Source of the DNA: Physcomitrium patens | Taxonomy: Eukaryota > Streptophyta > Bryopsida > Funariales > Funariaceae | Assembly: GCF_000002425.4 (NCBI RefSeq) | Contig: NC_037265.1 | Span: 3,970,503 to 4,034,502 of the forward strand | Reading direction: 5' to 3' | DNA: 64,000 nt | In this document: positions 23,204 to 34,439 of the stretch, piece after piece | Layout of the letters: every line of letters begins with the position of its first letter | How positions within the stretch are numbered: the stretch's first letter is position 1 | Translations under genes and position numbers: made by a program | The notes under the pieces: generated by a model | Seen by the model: only the letters and a program-made list of their open reading frames with translations | Database searches by the model: none | Told to the model about the DNA's origin: nothing

Positions 23204-24100
23204 CCGCTCTATACTCACGACCTTGTATTCACTGACTGTCTTTTTAGATTAATCCTAAAATTTTCATTCACTCTGCATACTCAATCCTATAGACACCCTT
23301 TTAATTCTTCAATCATAGACATAACTTTGATTTCACAAAACAGTCAAGAGTAATCACACCCACTTCATTAAAACCTTGATTCACTAGTACAACACATCGA
23401 CCTCTTAGCATTGATCGCGAGAAGTCTTCCCAAAACCCTATGAAGAAGAAAAAAACCCCAATTCTTTGTTTTTTTCCTCCCCCCCCCCCCTTCTCTCGAA
23501 GCATGAAGCTAGCTCTCCGACCCTTTAAAAACCCTGATTCTCCCCCTTTCATTTCTTAACCTATCCTCCCCTTTAATCCTAATTCTTCCCCCTCTCAAAC
23601 CCTAGCCTCTCATCTTAACTTTAGTCTTGGATCCAGAATTGGCTCCGCTGTTAGAGCTTTCTCTTCCATTTATTTTCCTTTTAAAAGGTCGTTTTACCAA
23701 AAGGACGTTCTCAGAATGGTACAAAGAACGGAATACCTTGAAACGGAATTGGAGCCCCGTATTTGGACCGCATTGGGTTGCCCGACCAAGTCAGGTCTCA
23801 TATTGGGTAAGAGACCCGTAATAGGACCTGGATTGGATGTCTTGAAATTGGATCCAATTGGCTCTTCGAACCAGGCTCACCCGTCGTTGAATTGGTCCAT
23901 TCCCTTTCTGCTAACTCCCGTTATTGGAATCGAATAGAGCATTTCAATATGCCCCGGTTGACTGTAACGGGGTGACTGAAACTGGCCTCTCAGTATTTAC
24001 ATTGGAATTGGTTGTTGCTCTCAATATTCGACGTAACTGAATATTAATAAAAGTCCACTTTCTTTATATTTTCATGATATACTTGTGTTACAACACGACA
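23204..24100 (-). repeat. 3' LTR of minus element, third fragment
   Basis: From the second CCGC to the LTR start, which on the minus strand reads TGTCGTGTTGTAACACAAG. It includes a C-rich run at 23477-23490, equivalent to the G run in the plus-strand LTRs. Confidence 0.88.
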
Positions 24101-24419
24101 TCCATCCCCTCTGAACCTGTGCATCCTCCGGTATGCACCAATTTACTTAACTGCTGTTTGATTTATAATATATTTTCTACGTCTTTGTTCAGTTCATCTT
24201 TGTCACCTTCATTATCCAAATCCTTTTCATCTTCTTACTGCGTACCTAACTTGCATAATTCTCTTTCACTATTATATAATCTTTTTCTTTCTTTTCTTTT
24301 AAAATCATCAACTTTCTTATACATAATATTTCCATTCTCCAAAATATCAATAAAACTCGCATTAAAGGTACCTTTATCTTGCGAGAGTACCTCCTCTTTT
24401 GTACCTCCATAATCTCGCT
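24101..24419 (-). pseudogene. Fused pol remnant of minus element
   Basis: On the minus strand the conserved pol N-terminal spacer (RDYGG, ENGNIMYKKVDD, KRKERKRLY) is joined, at about 24240-24250 next to a GGTAC sequence, to the acidic C-terminal tail of integrase and then to the polypurine tract (CAGAGGGGATGGA). In copy 2 GGTAC occurs at both places, about 7022 and 10215, so a 3.2-kb deletion between short matches removed RT, RNase H and integrase. The pol spacer is again in the -1 frame. Confidence 0.8.
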
Positions 24420-26792
24420 TTATAGTGGTACCTCTCGAAAATCCTTAAATCCTTCAACAATTTTTAGCAATGGTTTTTCCCTCAATCTATCTCGATTCCG
24501 TTCATGGTAAGGAAGTACTGATAGAAATTGTACAGCTTTCCTCCCATCTTTGCTATGTACCCTTGCATAAGCAGAACCATTGTCAAGTTCTTTTGTTTTC
24601 ATCCGTGTTGTCATAATATAAGGTTGACCTAAAATCAACGGATAAGACGTTGTATCTTGAACAAAGAAATGTTCCTCCATCGCAACATCCCCAATCCGAA
24701 TTTCGACATCTGGACAAGCTCCATATAATTCACCCCATGTGTTATTAGCTGCTCGTATTGTCAATCCATGTTCCATATCAATTGGCCATTTTTGCTTCTT
24801 ATAAAGATCTTTAGATATAAGATTTATTTCAGAACCATGGTCGACTAAAGCAACAATTGGTTCTTCTATATCTCCTACTTTCACCAATACCTCAATAGTT
24901 GCCATTGTCCAATGCTTTCGAGTATAATGGCTCAAAGTTTCCATTTCCTTATCACTATAATCTTCGAAATGTACTCGTTGATTATACTCATTCCTTTCAT
25001 TTGTTGGTTGCTTGTAACGAATATCAACTTCTTCTTCATCTTTATATATTCTTGCATCAATAGTATGACTCATTCCAGTTTCGTCCATTAATTACCTCTT
25101 TCGCTTAATGCTATCAATGATAACATCATGAAATTCTTTCTTTGCAATTCCCAAAACTTCTTTCAATGTGAATTCCACCTTAGCGTTTAATATACGTTCT
25201 TCCAACACTCATTTCAAATTTGTAACCACTTTAATGTCAGAAAGTAGCTTATAAGCAACTGATTTGCCCTTATCTTTTGTCTCCCTTGTTTTTTCTTCTG
25301 ATGATGTTGGGGGATCCTTTACATGCAATTCTTGTGAAGCTGCCTCTTCAGCCTTGTCTCCTCGAGTTTGCCTCTTAGAAGAATTTCCTTCTCTAGTATC
25401 ATCAAAATTTCCTCGTCTCTTTTCTTCCATCAAATCTTCATGTTGGCTCTTAGCAATATATGCATGAATAGAAGGAGACTCAATTGGATTCTCCCAACCT
25501 GTTGCACCTCGTATTGTAGCTGCAGTCCTCAATAACGCTTCTCAAGGTAATTTCCCTTCTTGCATTGCAGAAATGGCAGAAGCCCAAAACTCACTAGTTT
25601 TCGTACTTCCACCAAGGTCATCATCTGTTCTAGCACCATAACTTGCATTTTCTCGTGCTATTGTTTCATGCTCTTTTAAGTAATCTTAAACCAATGCTCT
25701 CATTCTTTCCTTGCCAAAATTGGTTTGAAGAAGAACCTCCCTATCTTTTAATGCTATCTTCCCATCTTTCTAGTAAATAATTCCTTGCCGTATCATATTA
25801 TTAAATCCATTACAATCTTTCCTAGTGTATGAAGCGTCATCACACCAAATACATCTTTGTACATATCCTTGTTTTGAAACATTTTTCAAATTGTTTGTAG
25901 AAGTATTCTCTTCAAGTCTTGCCAATTTGATTTGAAGATCTCGTATTCCTTGTATAATTTTTTCCATCTCCATATCTGCTTTCTTTGATAAAGATGTCGA
26001 AGGTTGAACTGTAGGCATTGTTGGTGGTGTTGTACGTATTGGAGCTTTGGATGCTTGTACTGTTTTCGAAATATTGCTCCTATCCTTTCTCCTTTCTCTT
26101 TTTGCAAGCAATCCCACCGCATCTTCAACATTCTTCCACTTTGTTGTCAATCCTTCATCTTCTTCTTTGTCTTCAAGAAAGAGTTCTAATTTCCCTTACA
26201 ATTCTCCATTAGCAGCTTGAAGAAATAGATCAACTTTGTTCGGCTCCAATGTCAATTTTTCTACCTTCGATAATTGAGAGTACTGCCTCTCAAATTCCCT
26301 TAGTAGCTCTGTTGCTTGTAAATTCTTATTAGGCTGTTCAATCCATTCCAAAAATAGCTTCTTAGTAATGCGATCAGCATCTTCCAAGAAATATTTGTCT
26401 TTCAATGCATATGAAAAAACCTCCCATGAATTCCCATAACGATCCATAATCGATGTAATATGGTCTCTTATCTCTGATATCGTGGCAAGTCCAAATAATT
26501 CAACCATTTTCTTCTCAAAAACCCGATTTAATTCTATTTCATGAACATAACATCTTAAATACCTTGAAATATTCCTTCCATCAAATTGATCAATTTTATT
26601 GACCACTGCTTGCAATGCTTTGGTTGCCAAAGCTTCTTTTCAATTATTACTTTGTTGTTGCTGCATTGATAATGAGAAGGCTTGAAACATACTAGCAATA
26701 GACGGATCCATGTGTATACCTTGTCCTTTAGAAGAACCCCCACCAGAAACTCCTCCCAAAGTTCCTTCAAAATTTTTATCTTCGTTCTCCAT
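24420..26792 (-). pseudogene. Gag-protease of minus element
   Basis: Starts at ATG (26792 downwards) and ends at the conserved TAA (24420-24422). It shows the CCHC knuckle (CIWCDDASYTRKDC) near 25820-25860 and the protease DHGS at 24831-24842. Six or more in-frame stops, nearly all C-to-T or G-to-A, none shared with copies 1-3: for example it has CAA where copies 2 and 3 share a TAA (4953/14693). It is therefore an independently decayed lineage and useful for inferring ancestral states. Confidence 0.88.
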
Positions 26793-26841
26793 AAAAATAA
26801 AAATAAAATCAAACGAAATCTAATACCTTCCACCTCAAGCT

Positions 26842-26859
26842 TTCACGTCGGATTCACCA
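26842..26859 (-). other. Primer-binding site of minus element
   Basis: On the minus strand TGGTGAATCCGACGTGAA, one base different from copies 2 and 3; also four bases from the LTR. Confidence 0.7.
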
Positions 26860-26863
26860 CTTA

Positions 26864-27861
26864 TGTCGTATTACGTGCTTTCCTGCTTGAGAACGCGCCG
26901 GGCGTCTGGCATTAGGAGGGAGCATGGAGATTCGCTAATATTCAAGCAGTGTATCAATTTTTGACTATTGGAATATAAATAATTGTAAGAATATACCATA
27001 AATCTATACGGATGTCCTTCGACTGCTCACCGAAATCCTTTTTGCTCCAATCGGTAGGTCTCTAGACGTTACAGAGAACCGCGAACAATCCGATCTGTTA
27101 ATCTCGGATACCACTCTATACTCACGACCTTGTATTCACTAACTGTCTTGTTAGATTAACCCAAAAAATTTCATTCACTCTGCATACTCAATCCTATAGA
27201 CACCCTTTTAATTCTTCAATCACAGACGTAACTTCAATTTTACAAAACAATCAAAGTAATCACATCCACTTCATTAAAACCTTCATTCACTAGTACAACA
27301 CATCGACCTCTTAGCATTGATCGCGAGAAGTCTTCCCAAAACCCTATGAAGAAAAAAAAAATCCAAATTCTCTGTCTTCCTCCCCTCCCTCCCCCCCCCT
27401 AAAGCATGAAGCTAGCTCTCCGATCCTTTAAAAACCCTGATTCTTCCCCCTTCATTTCTTAACCTATCTTCCCCTTTATTCCTAATTCTTCCCCCTCTCA
27501 AATCCTAGCCTTTCATCTTAACCCTAGTCTTGGATCCGGAACTAGCTCCGCCGTCAGAGCTTTCTCTTCCATTTTTTTTGCCTTTTAAAAGGTCCTTTCA
27601 CCAAAAGGACGTTCCCGGAATGGTACAAAGAATGGAATAGCTTGAAATGAAATCGGAGCCCTGTTATTGGACCACATTGGGTTGCCCGACCAAGTCAGGT
27701 CTCATATTGGATAAGAGGCCCGTAATAGGACCTGGATTGGATTTCTTGAAATTGGAACCAATTGGCTCTTCGAACCAGGCTCACCCGTCGTTGAATTGGT
27801 CCTTTTTCTTTCTGCTAACTCCCGTTATTGGAATCAAATGGAGCATTTCAGTATGCCCCGG
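26864..27861 (-). repeat. 5' LTR of minus element, main part
   Basis: Inverted family LTR, cut at CCGG (27858-27861) by a solo LTR and resumed at 29184. Confidence 0.88.
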
Positions 27862-29183
27862 TGTCGTATTAGGTGTTGTCTTGTTCTGGAATACACTGGG
27901 TATCTGGCTGTGGAAGGTATAGTTGTTTTTATAAATAACAAAGAAATCCTAATAGATTTTATCCATGTATGAAGAATATAATCGAAATATCAATTTCCAA
28001 GTATTTAAAAACACTCCTCATAGTCATTTTAACCATACAATATTCCAATTGCTTTATTTCTTTTGTAATTAAGTTGTTTTTGTTTTTCTTAACAAGTCCT
28101 AACCCTAGCGAGTGAGCTTTGACAAGCTGTAACTTTTGATCCAACTGTCCACTTAGTGTGAAATTTTGCATCCAAATACCAGTATAAGCCTTCTATATGC
28201 TCAAAAAATTTCAGCCTAACCCAACTTACAAATTGCAAGAAAACGTCCAAAAACCACACTAATGACACTCGGCCGCAACCTTGAAATTTGATGTAGAAAC
28301 TCCAGAAGTGATTTCTCCTTTGTCAACCGTTTACTCTAGCTCAAAATTGAATAGCCGCTTGATCTCCAAATCTTCTATTATCAAGCCAAAAATTACGTCG
28401 ATCCAACTAGTAGATCTTCAGATATCACAGAAACCCTATCCAACCCTAGACTGCCAACTTCCGACAACTCTTTGTACTAAAACCCAGATATCTCTTGATT
28501 GCATTGTTAGATTAACACAAATTTTTGTATACACTTAGCACACCCAACTATCCAGACAATACCAAATTTTGATCCATAGATGCTACACGACTTGTACAAA
28601 CCGATTGAGAATGCAAACCATCAATGTTTTATATAAAATCCGAAACACCAAAATAAACACTAACTTTGAGCAGCGATTGCTCTCCCTTCACTAACCCTAA
28701 TGAAACCAAACTAGTGATCTTGAAAAGAGCTTGAAGCTAGCTCTTTGATCCAAAAACCCGATCTGAAAAAACCCCCGTATTTTGCCCTAGGTGGCCGTTT
28801 TAGTGGCTAGAGATCGGATTTCGACCCTATCTCATATCCGGCCGACCTCCGGATATCAATCTAATCCATCCTAGTGATTTTATAGCCCGATCCTACCCTC
28901 AACTTAACCCTAGTATCAACCATGCTAATAAATTATCCTTTTTATCCTTTTTTTACCATTTTATGGCCTTTCTAAGGCAATAAAAAAGTTACTATAGCCT
29001 AGAAGGTAAAATTACTAACTAGTTTTTATCTACTAGCTATTAAGTGAAGAAAATAGGATTAGAGGCTTTTATAAAAGCCTTGTAAAATATATTGAATGCT
29101 TGTTGAATCATGATAATAGAATATTAATTAAAATATCATTTTTTTGTCATATTTTTACCATATAGTCATGTCACAACACGACA
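27862..29183 (-). mobile_element. Solo LTR of a second divergent subfamily, minus strand (1322 bp)
   Basis: On the plus strand TGTCGTATTAGG...CACAACACGACA, i.e. an inverted LTR. Flanks are CCGG (27858) and TCGG (29184), a single C-to-T difference. The termini are family-like but the body differs from both the main LTR and the 21870 LTR. No coding sequence recognised. Confidence 0.88.
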
Positions 29184-29330
29184 TCGGCTGACCGTAACGG
29201 GGTGACTGAACGTGGCCTCTCAGTATTTGCACTGGAATTGGTCGTTGCTCTCAATATTCAAGGTAACTGAACATTAATAAAAGTCCCCTTTCTTTAAATT
29301 TTTACGGTATACTCGTGTTATAACACGACA
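29184..29330 (-). repeat. 5' LTR of minus element, remaining part
   Basis: On the minus strand begins TGTCGTGTTATAACACGA, a perfect terminal palindrome with loop AT. It ends the minus element; the next base starts host chromovirus coding sequence. Confidence 0.88.
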
Positions 29331-29475
29331 GCGGTACCGAAATAAATTAGAATATTTTGTCCATTGGTGTAGATATAGTATTAGTGAATGCACATGGAAG
29401 CCAATAAAGAATCTTGTAAATGCAGCAAAGGCAGTGGAGGCTTTTCATCGACGACATCCATCAAAATCAAGATGA
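29331..29475 (+). pseudogene. Chromodomain and C-terminus of host chromovirus integrase
   Basis: Reads YRNKLEYFVHWCRYS, then CTWKPIKNL and AVEAFHRRHP in one open frame before TGA at 29473-29475. This is the classic chromodomain pattern (FLVKW-G-Y...TWEP..NL), which in chromoviruses binds modified histone tails and steers integration to heterochromatin. It picks up where the integrase linker stops at 12736, about 16.6 kb away. One aromatic-position glycine is replaced by cysteine (HWCRY), so binding may be lost. Confidence 0.85.
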
Positions 29476-30033
29476 AAATCTTCTTTATAAAAGAAACAAT
29501 ATCTAGGCAAGATAACATTCTACTTTCAATCCTTGTTCGTAGCTTCTTTCTAGTTGTGACGTTCAAGAGATGGAGAACCAACAACCAGTGGATTTGACTC
29601 AAGAGCCTTTATTTGCTGACTTATTGGATGAGACATTATGATTGTCACAACCTTCAAGACGATGCAATCGAGATGAAGATCTTCAAAAATAGCATGTTCT
29701 TCCTCAAATAGATGGCGATATACAACGCATTTGGTATCACAATTTGGAAAGGGACTCTTGATGTTTGGTGATTTTGCTAGAGGTAGGAACAACTCCTGAT
29801 GGTGTTTCAAATATTCTATTCAAAGGAAGTTATGAAGGCCTCAACAATGATCAAATAATTGGGTGCTCTTCCTGCCTTGGTATAGGACACTACCGATGGT
29901 TGAGAGGCCCTATCGATCATCTTCGAAGAGAACAAAGATGAGAGTATGTGGTGAATACAATTCATTGCATCATAGATTCCCTCAACATATGATGATCGCT
30001 TCTCGTGGAACTTATCTCTAGAAGGAGGGGTAA
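29476..30033 (+). other. 3' untranslated region and polypurine tract of host chromovirus
   Basis: No gene seen. It ends with a purine run AGAAGGAGGGG (30020-30030) just before the LTR, the expected plus-strand primer. Confidence 0.6.
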
Positions 30034-30593
30034 TGTCATGGACATACTCACGTAAACCGGTAATTATATATCTAAATAGGTAGAAGTAAGTAAAAGTAGA
30101 TAAAAGTAAGTTAATTCTATAATATTTGATATGAAAGCTTCCTAGAAGCTTCATAGATGCTGCTTTGATTTTATAGGTGTCTTTAATTGACTTTTTGGAT
30201 TAGAAACGTGGTCAACAAGTTGGCCATGTGCCACACATGTTGTTAACTTGAAGACAAAGCTAATTATGTTGCCTACACATAGAAAAACTTGCCTTGTAAG
30301 TCAAGGCATGTGTCCTACAAAGTCAATACTTATTGGAGGTTCTATAGAATGTCGCCACGTAGCCCCTAAATAGATAGTATATATAGAGACAAGAGTGAAG
30401 CTTCTTCACTCTTGTCAACTCCTTTCTTGCTTCTAGTCTAGTTTCAAGGATCTCTAGTTTTCTTGTCTTTTGGCAATAGCCATTCCACTTTCTCTTTCAA
30501 TATACATACTTGTTTATTTAAATTTTGTTACCTTTCTTTGAGTGAAGACTCACTTGTCTGGATTGTTTTTCCATCGAGTTCTTGTCCTTGACA
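30034..30593 (+). repeat. 3' LTR of host chromovirus (560 bp)
   Basis: TGTCATGGACATACTC...GTCCTTGACA, with TGTCA/TGACA terminal inverted repeats. A TATA-like TAGTATATATAGAGAC (about 30367) is followed by a likely transcription start. The 5' LTR is off-window. Confidence 0.7.
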
Positions 30594-30937
30594 TTATGTG
30601 TGCTTATGTGAATGCTTTACATGCATATATAATAATTCTTAAATCCTAAACCAGCAAAATATTCTACACAAATCAAATATACATCCTAATAACTTTGACT
30701 CTTCAATACTCTTCTAGCTTAGTATCTACGTGAATCTAGGATTCAATCAAAAGCTTAGAAAATTATTATTTTAAAGATTTTTTTTTTAGAAAAATTGGAT
30801 TACTATCAATATGGTACAAGGTCAATAATAAAAAAGAACCAAGAGTTAGAAAGACAAGTGATAGTTTACTTGTGCATTCTCTTTTACAAAAAATCAATTG
30901 ATCTAGGATTACTTGATTTGAGTACTCATACAACCAT
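30594..30937. other. AT-rich flank, nothing recognised
   Basis: No gene or repeat found between the chromovirus LTR and the next solo LTR. Confidence 0.5.
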
Positions 30938-32657
30938 TGTCGTGTTGTAATATGACTATATGGTGAAAGATGATAATATGGATCTTATTATAGAAGAGCC
31001 AAGTTAAAAGAAAAGGTAGAAAAATATGAATAAAAGATAGGAAGGTAGTAAAACTTTTAGTAGTAATGCTACCTTTTTAGAAAAAATAGCTTCTACTTAC
31101 TTTAAGGTAGATTAAAAAAAATAAATGATATAGGTATCTTTAGGAGAAAATTATGAGTAAATTCTAGTAAAAATTAGTTAAAATAAACTAGATGTTGATA
31201 CTCGGAAAGGACCAGTTATAAACCAGGGTCGAAATCAGACCCTGAGGCACAAAACCGAGTCTCGATGATGATTCTAGGACTCTTTGGCAGATCGGAGAAT
31301 GGGATTTGAGAGAAGATTGGATAGGATTTCTATGGGCATTGATTTTGGGTGATTTGGAGTTGTTATGACTTTGTAAGAGCTTTGCAAAGTCAAGGTTTGT
31401 TTCGGATGACTTGGATTTTATGAAATAAAACAGGGTTTATGTTTTGGATGATTTCAAAAGTTTTGTAATAGATCTACAAGTGAAATTTTGTGGATTTATG
31501 GTCATAGTTGTGTTCAATATATATTATGAATTTGAGCTCGATCTAATGCTTGAATTGAGGAATATTGAGGTTTAAAAAGGTCAAGATCTTAGAAAGTAGA
31601 ATTATAGGTCTAGTGGGGATTTTTAAGATTTCTTGCAATCTTCTAGTTGGATTGGAATGAAACTTATGTAAGAGGATATTAGACTTAATTTTCTATGTAT
31701 ATGAGAATTTTGAGATCAATTGAATGGTGGAAAAGAGAGATATTGGCTCTGGAAGATTGGCATCAAGATTGGAAAAGAGGGCCGGCCAATACTAGAGCAC
31801 ATTTTTGAGGTTATCATCAATTTAGTATCTCTGATTGTTTTCAATTTTTTTTTTGCTTGTTTTTAACTTATTTTTTAGAAGTGTGAAAAATTTGAATTAA
31901 GATCAACGATTTATTCATTAGTTATTGAGGTTTAAATCTATTATAGGAATTACTAGGATTTGATTTAAGATTTGATTAGGGTTTGGATTAGGATTTGATT
32001 TAGGATTTAGGATTTGGTTTAGGGTTTGATTAGGATTGATTTAGGATTTAGGATTTGGTTTAGGATTTGGTTAGGATTTGGTTAGGATTTGGTTTAGGAT
32101 TTGATTAGGATTTGGTTAGGGTTTGATTTAGGGTTTAGGATTTGATTAGGATTTGGTTTAGGATTTAGGATTTGTATTAAGGTTTGGTTTAGGATTTGGT
32201 TAGGATTTGGTTAGGGTTTGATTAGGATTTGGTTTTGGATTTGGTTAGGGTTTGATTAGGATTTGGTTTTGGATTTGGTTAAGGTTTTATTTAAGGTTTG
32301 TTTAGGGTATGATTTAGGATTTAGGATTTTATTAGGTTTTAAGATTCAATTAGTTTTGGTCTAAAGTTTGAATGAAGTTCAATAGGATTTTAACTAAAAT
32401 TTAATTAAGATTGAATTGAGATGTATTTGACTGATATTTGTGATCCTTCTAATATTTCTTTAAGAATTCTAATTTTTTGTTTGAAATTTCTCTTAGATTT
32501 CTTTGAATTTGATTAAGCTTGCTTACCATTATTATGGTCTAATTAGAGCATTATTAGTATTCTATTAGAATTAGAATTTTGTTGTTACAATTTAAATTCT
32601 TTCTTCTACAGCCAGGTGTCCGAAGTATTCTCAAACAAGACTTCACGTATTACGACA
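30938..32657 (+). mobile_element. Solo LTR with telomere-like array (1720 bp)
   Basis: TGTCGTGTTGTAATATGAC...CGTATTACGACA, flanked by CCAT (30934-30937) and CCGT (32658-32661), which differ by one CpG-decay step. The same LTR type is the 3' LTR at 56910. It contains a degenerate TTTAGGG-like array. No coding sequence. Confidence 0.88.
31955..32335 (+). repeat. Degenerate TTTAGGG-like array inside the solo LTR
   Basis: About 380 bp of variations on GGATTTGGTTTAGG and GGGTTTGATTAGG, resembling plant telomere repeat units with a spacer (TTTGATT). Most GGG have decayed to GGA. Confidence 0.8.
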
Positions 32658-32768
32658 CCGTCCATCAAAATATGGCCAATAATCATTATTATTTGAGGTC
32701 ACTTAAGTCTCAATACTATCAACTATAAGTTATCAAATATGCTCAATACCAAATGGATACATTAAATA

Positions 32769-32999
32769 CCAACATTCTCATGATTCAATTCAATTTCTAT
32801 AATTTTTTTAATGTAAGTGCAAAAAGATAAATCAATTGTTCTACACCAATATTCACATGGTTCAACTTAATTTCCATAATTTCTTCAATGTAAGTGCAAA
32901 AAGATAAATCAATTATTTTATATCAACATTCTCATGATTCAACTCAATTTCCATAATATCCTCGATGTAAATACAAAAAGATAAATCAATTATTCTATG
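32769..32999 (+). repeat. 77-bp tandem repeat, three copies
   Basis: Three consecutive units, each with (A/T)CAACATTCTCATGATTCAA... and GTAAGTGCAAAAAGATAAATC; starts at 32769, 32846 and 32923. No coding meaning seen. Confidence 0.8.
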
Positions 33000-33780
33000 T
33001 AATAAGAAAGGCAAGAATGTTATCTATTAGTCGATAAAATTTACTTAGAACTAATAATGAGTGAATGAAACTTTGATAATTGAAGGCATGTATCTATAAT
33101 AAGATTATTTTATGATGTAGCAATTATTATCTTCTACAAATCCTTGTATCCATTGGTATTCAAAGACATTAATATATCAAGTCAAAAGAGTCTTACATGT
33201 ATTCTTGCTCGCTTCTAAATCACTCTAATTTTTCTTGAAATATGCACTAGTTAAATACTATAATAGTTCAAATTAATGAAATTAATTAGCATATTTTTTC
33301 TAAACTAGTAGAAAAAAAATAATTGTTAATGATTGAGGATAGATACTTACTATAAATTTTAATCAAATTGAAAGTAAAAATCTAGATACAACAACTCTGT
33401 CTCAAGTAATGGCTCGGCTCTTTAAAGATGGACTTAGCAAAAATTATAGCAAACTTGTGAATATCCTACATCTGAAATGCTTTGTATATTGAGTTGAGCC
33501 TAAAAACTTGAGATACTTAGAAGATCATTCTATTGCCCTCTAAAGATATTGTTTCAAACAAAAATGTACTTTAGCTTAATGCTATAATGGTTAAAATTTC
33601 AAATGCAGTAGTATAGAACAACCAGAGATTAACTATACACAACTTTGGAAAATAATAATCTGCTATCAAAAGAGCCAACTAACAATCTTCCAAGTCTTAA
33701 TTCCATCTCAACTTTCATATATATCACTTGTTTCTAAAAAATGATGGATTCTTTATATAAAAAAAAACATCAAGAACCTT
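33000..33780. other. AT-rich stretch, nothing recognised
   Basis: No gene, no recognisable retroelement domain in six frames. It runs into a poly-A tract. Confidence 0.5.
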
Positions 33781-33797
33781 AAAGTAACAAAATAAGT

Positions 33798-33808
<11 letters not shown>

Positions 33809-33836
<28 letters not shown>
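33809..33836. repeat. Poly-A run
   Basis: An uninterrupted run of roughly 27 A. It lies at the edge of the minus-strand chromovirus LTR. Confidence 0.85.
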
Positions 33837-33837
<1 letters not shown>

Positions 33838-33839
33838 AC

Positions 33840-34200
33840 ATTGAACCTACATTTTATTTACACCAGACTACGAATAACTAAATGCAACGTAAGAAGGTCT
33901 TAGCTAGACCACAAGAAGTAGATTGTCAAGAATGAGGATCCCCTCAGCTTTGATTCCTATATATATTAGGTCCTAAAAAGCTTCTTGAGAAGTTTCATTA
34001 AGGCTTGAAAACAAAGTAAGCCTAAAATTCTTCTTTGGTAACTTATTAAATAATGTAAAGCCTCGTAGGAACTCCTAAGATCTTTCTTAGAATCTACTCA
34101 AATATTTTGGAACCTTCTTAAAACCTATTAGAATCTATTAAAATATTTTTAGAATCTTTTAGAACCTTCACAAACCTTCATCAATTCTAAGTTTGTGACA
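33840..34200 (-). repeat. 3' LTR of minus-strand chromovirus, degraded
   Basis: Matches the LTR at 37253-37697 (AAGAAGGTCTTAG.TAGACCACAAGAAGT, CCTATATATATTAGGTCCTA). On the minus strand starts TGTCACAAACTTAG. The far end cannot be placed exactly. Confidence 0.7.
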
Positions 34201-34439
34201 TCACTTCCTCCTCAAGCTTCAAAATCTTTCAAAAGCAAGGTTGCTACAAGTCAATACACTCACAAGAAGTTGAAGATATGTAGCATGGTATTTGCTATAT
34301 AGTCCAATTATTTTCTATATGTCAAATGATAAATAGGTCTTCATAGCCATCAATAGTATCCTAAGCCTTTTGCTTGTGTCCAAGCATGGACTTCAGTATC
34401 TACATTGTAGAATTGTCCTACAAATACTTCTTCTAGGTA

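Larger units (their letters stand above)
12737..29330 (-). mobile_element. Main-family element, minus strand, deletion derivative with nested insertions
   Basis: A minus-strand member of the main family. Its own sequence is 3' LTR (12737-12774, 21653-21869, 23204-24100), internal region (24101-26863) and 5' LTR (26864-27861 and 29184-29330). Subtracting the insertions and duplicated tetranucleotides, the two LTRs come to about 1144 and 1141 bp. It keeps gag-protease but lacks RT, RNase H and integrase. The right flank is GCGG (29331); the left flank is GTCA (12733), which could be a decayed copy. The host chromovirus reading frame continues cleanly across the element, fixing its ends. Confidence 0.9.

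Noticed and set aside
28281..28538. 85-codon frame in the minus-strand solo LTR
   Set aside because: Low-complexity S/T/I composition without features; the surrounding DNA is LTR.
31955..32335. TTTAGGG-like array as a true chromosome end or telomere fusion
   Set aside because: It lies inside an LTR flanked by a target duplication and the same array occurs at the same LTR position at 57970.
32769..32999. CRISPR-like array from three regular repeats
   Set aside because: The 77-bp units are contiguous without unique spacers, and the context is a eukaryotic retroelement nest.
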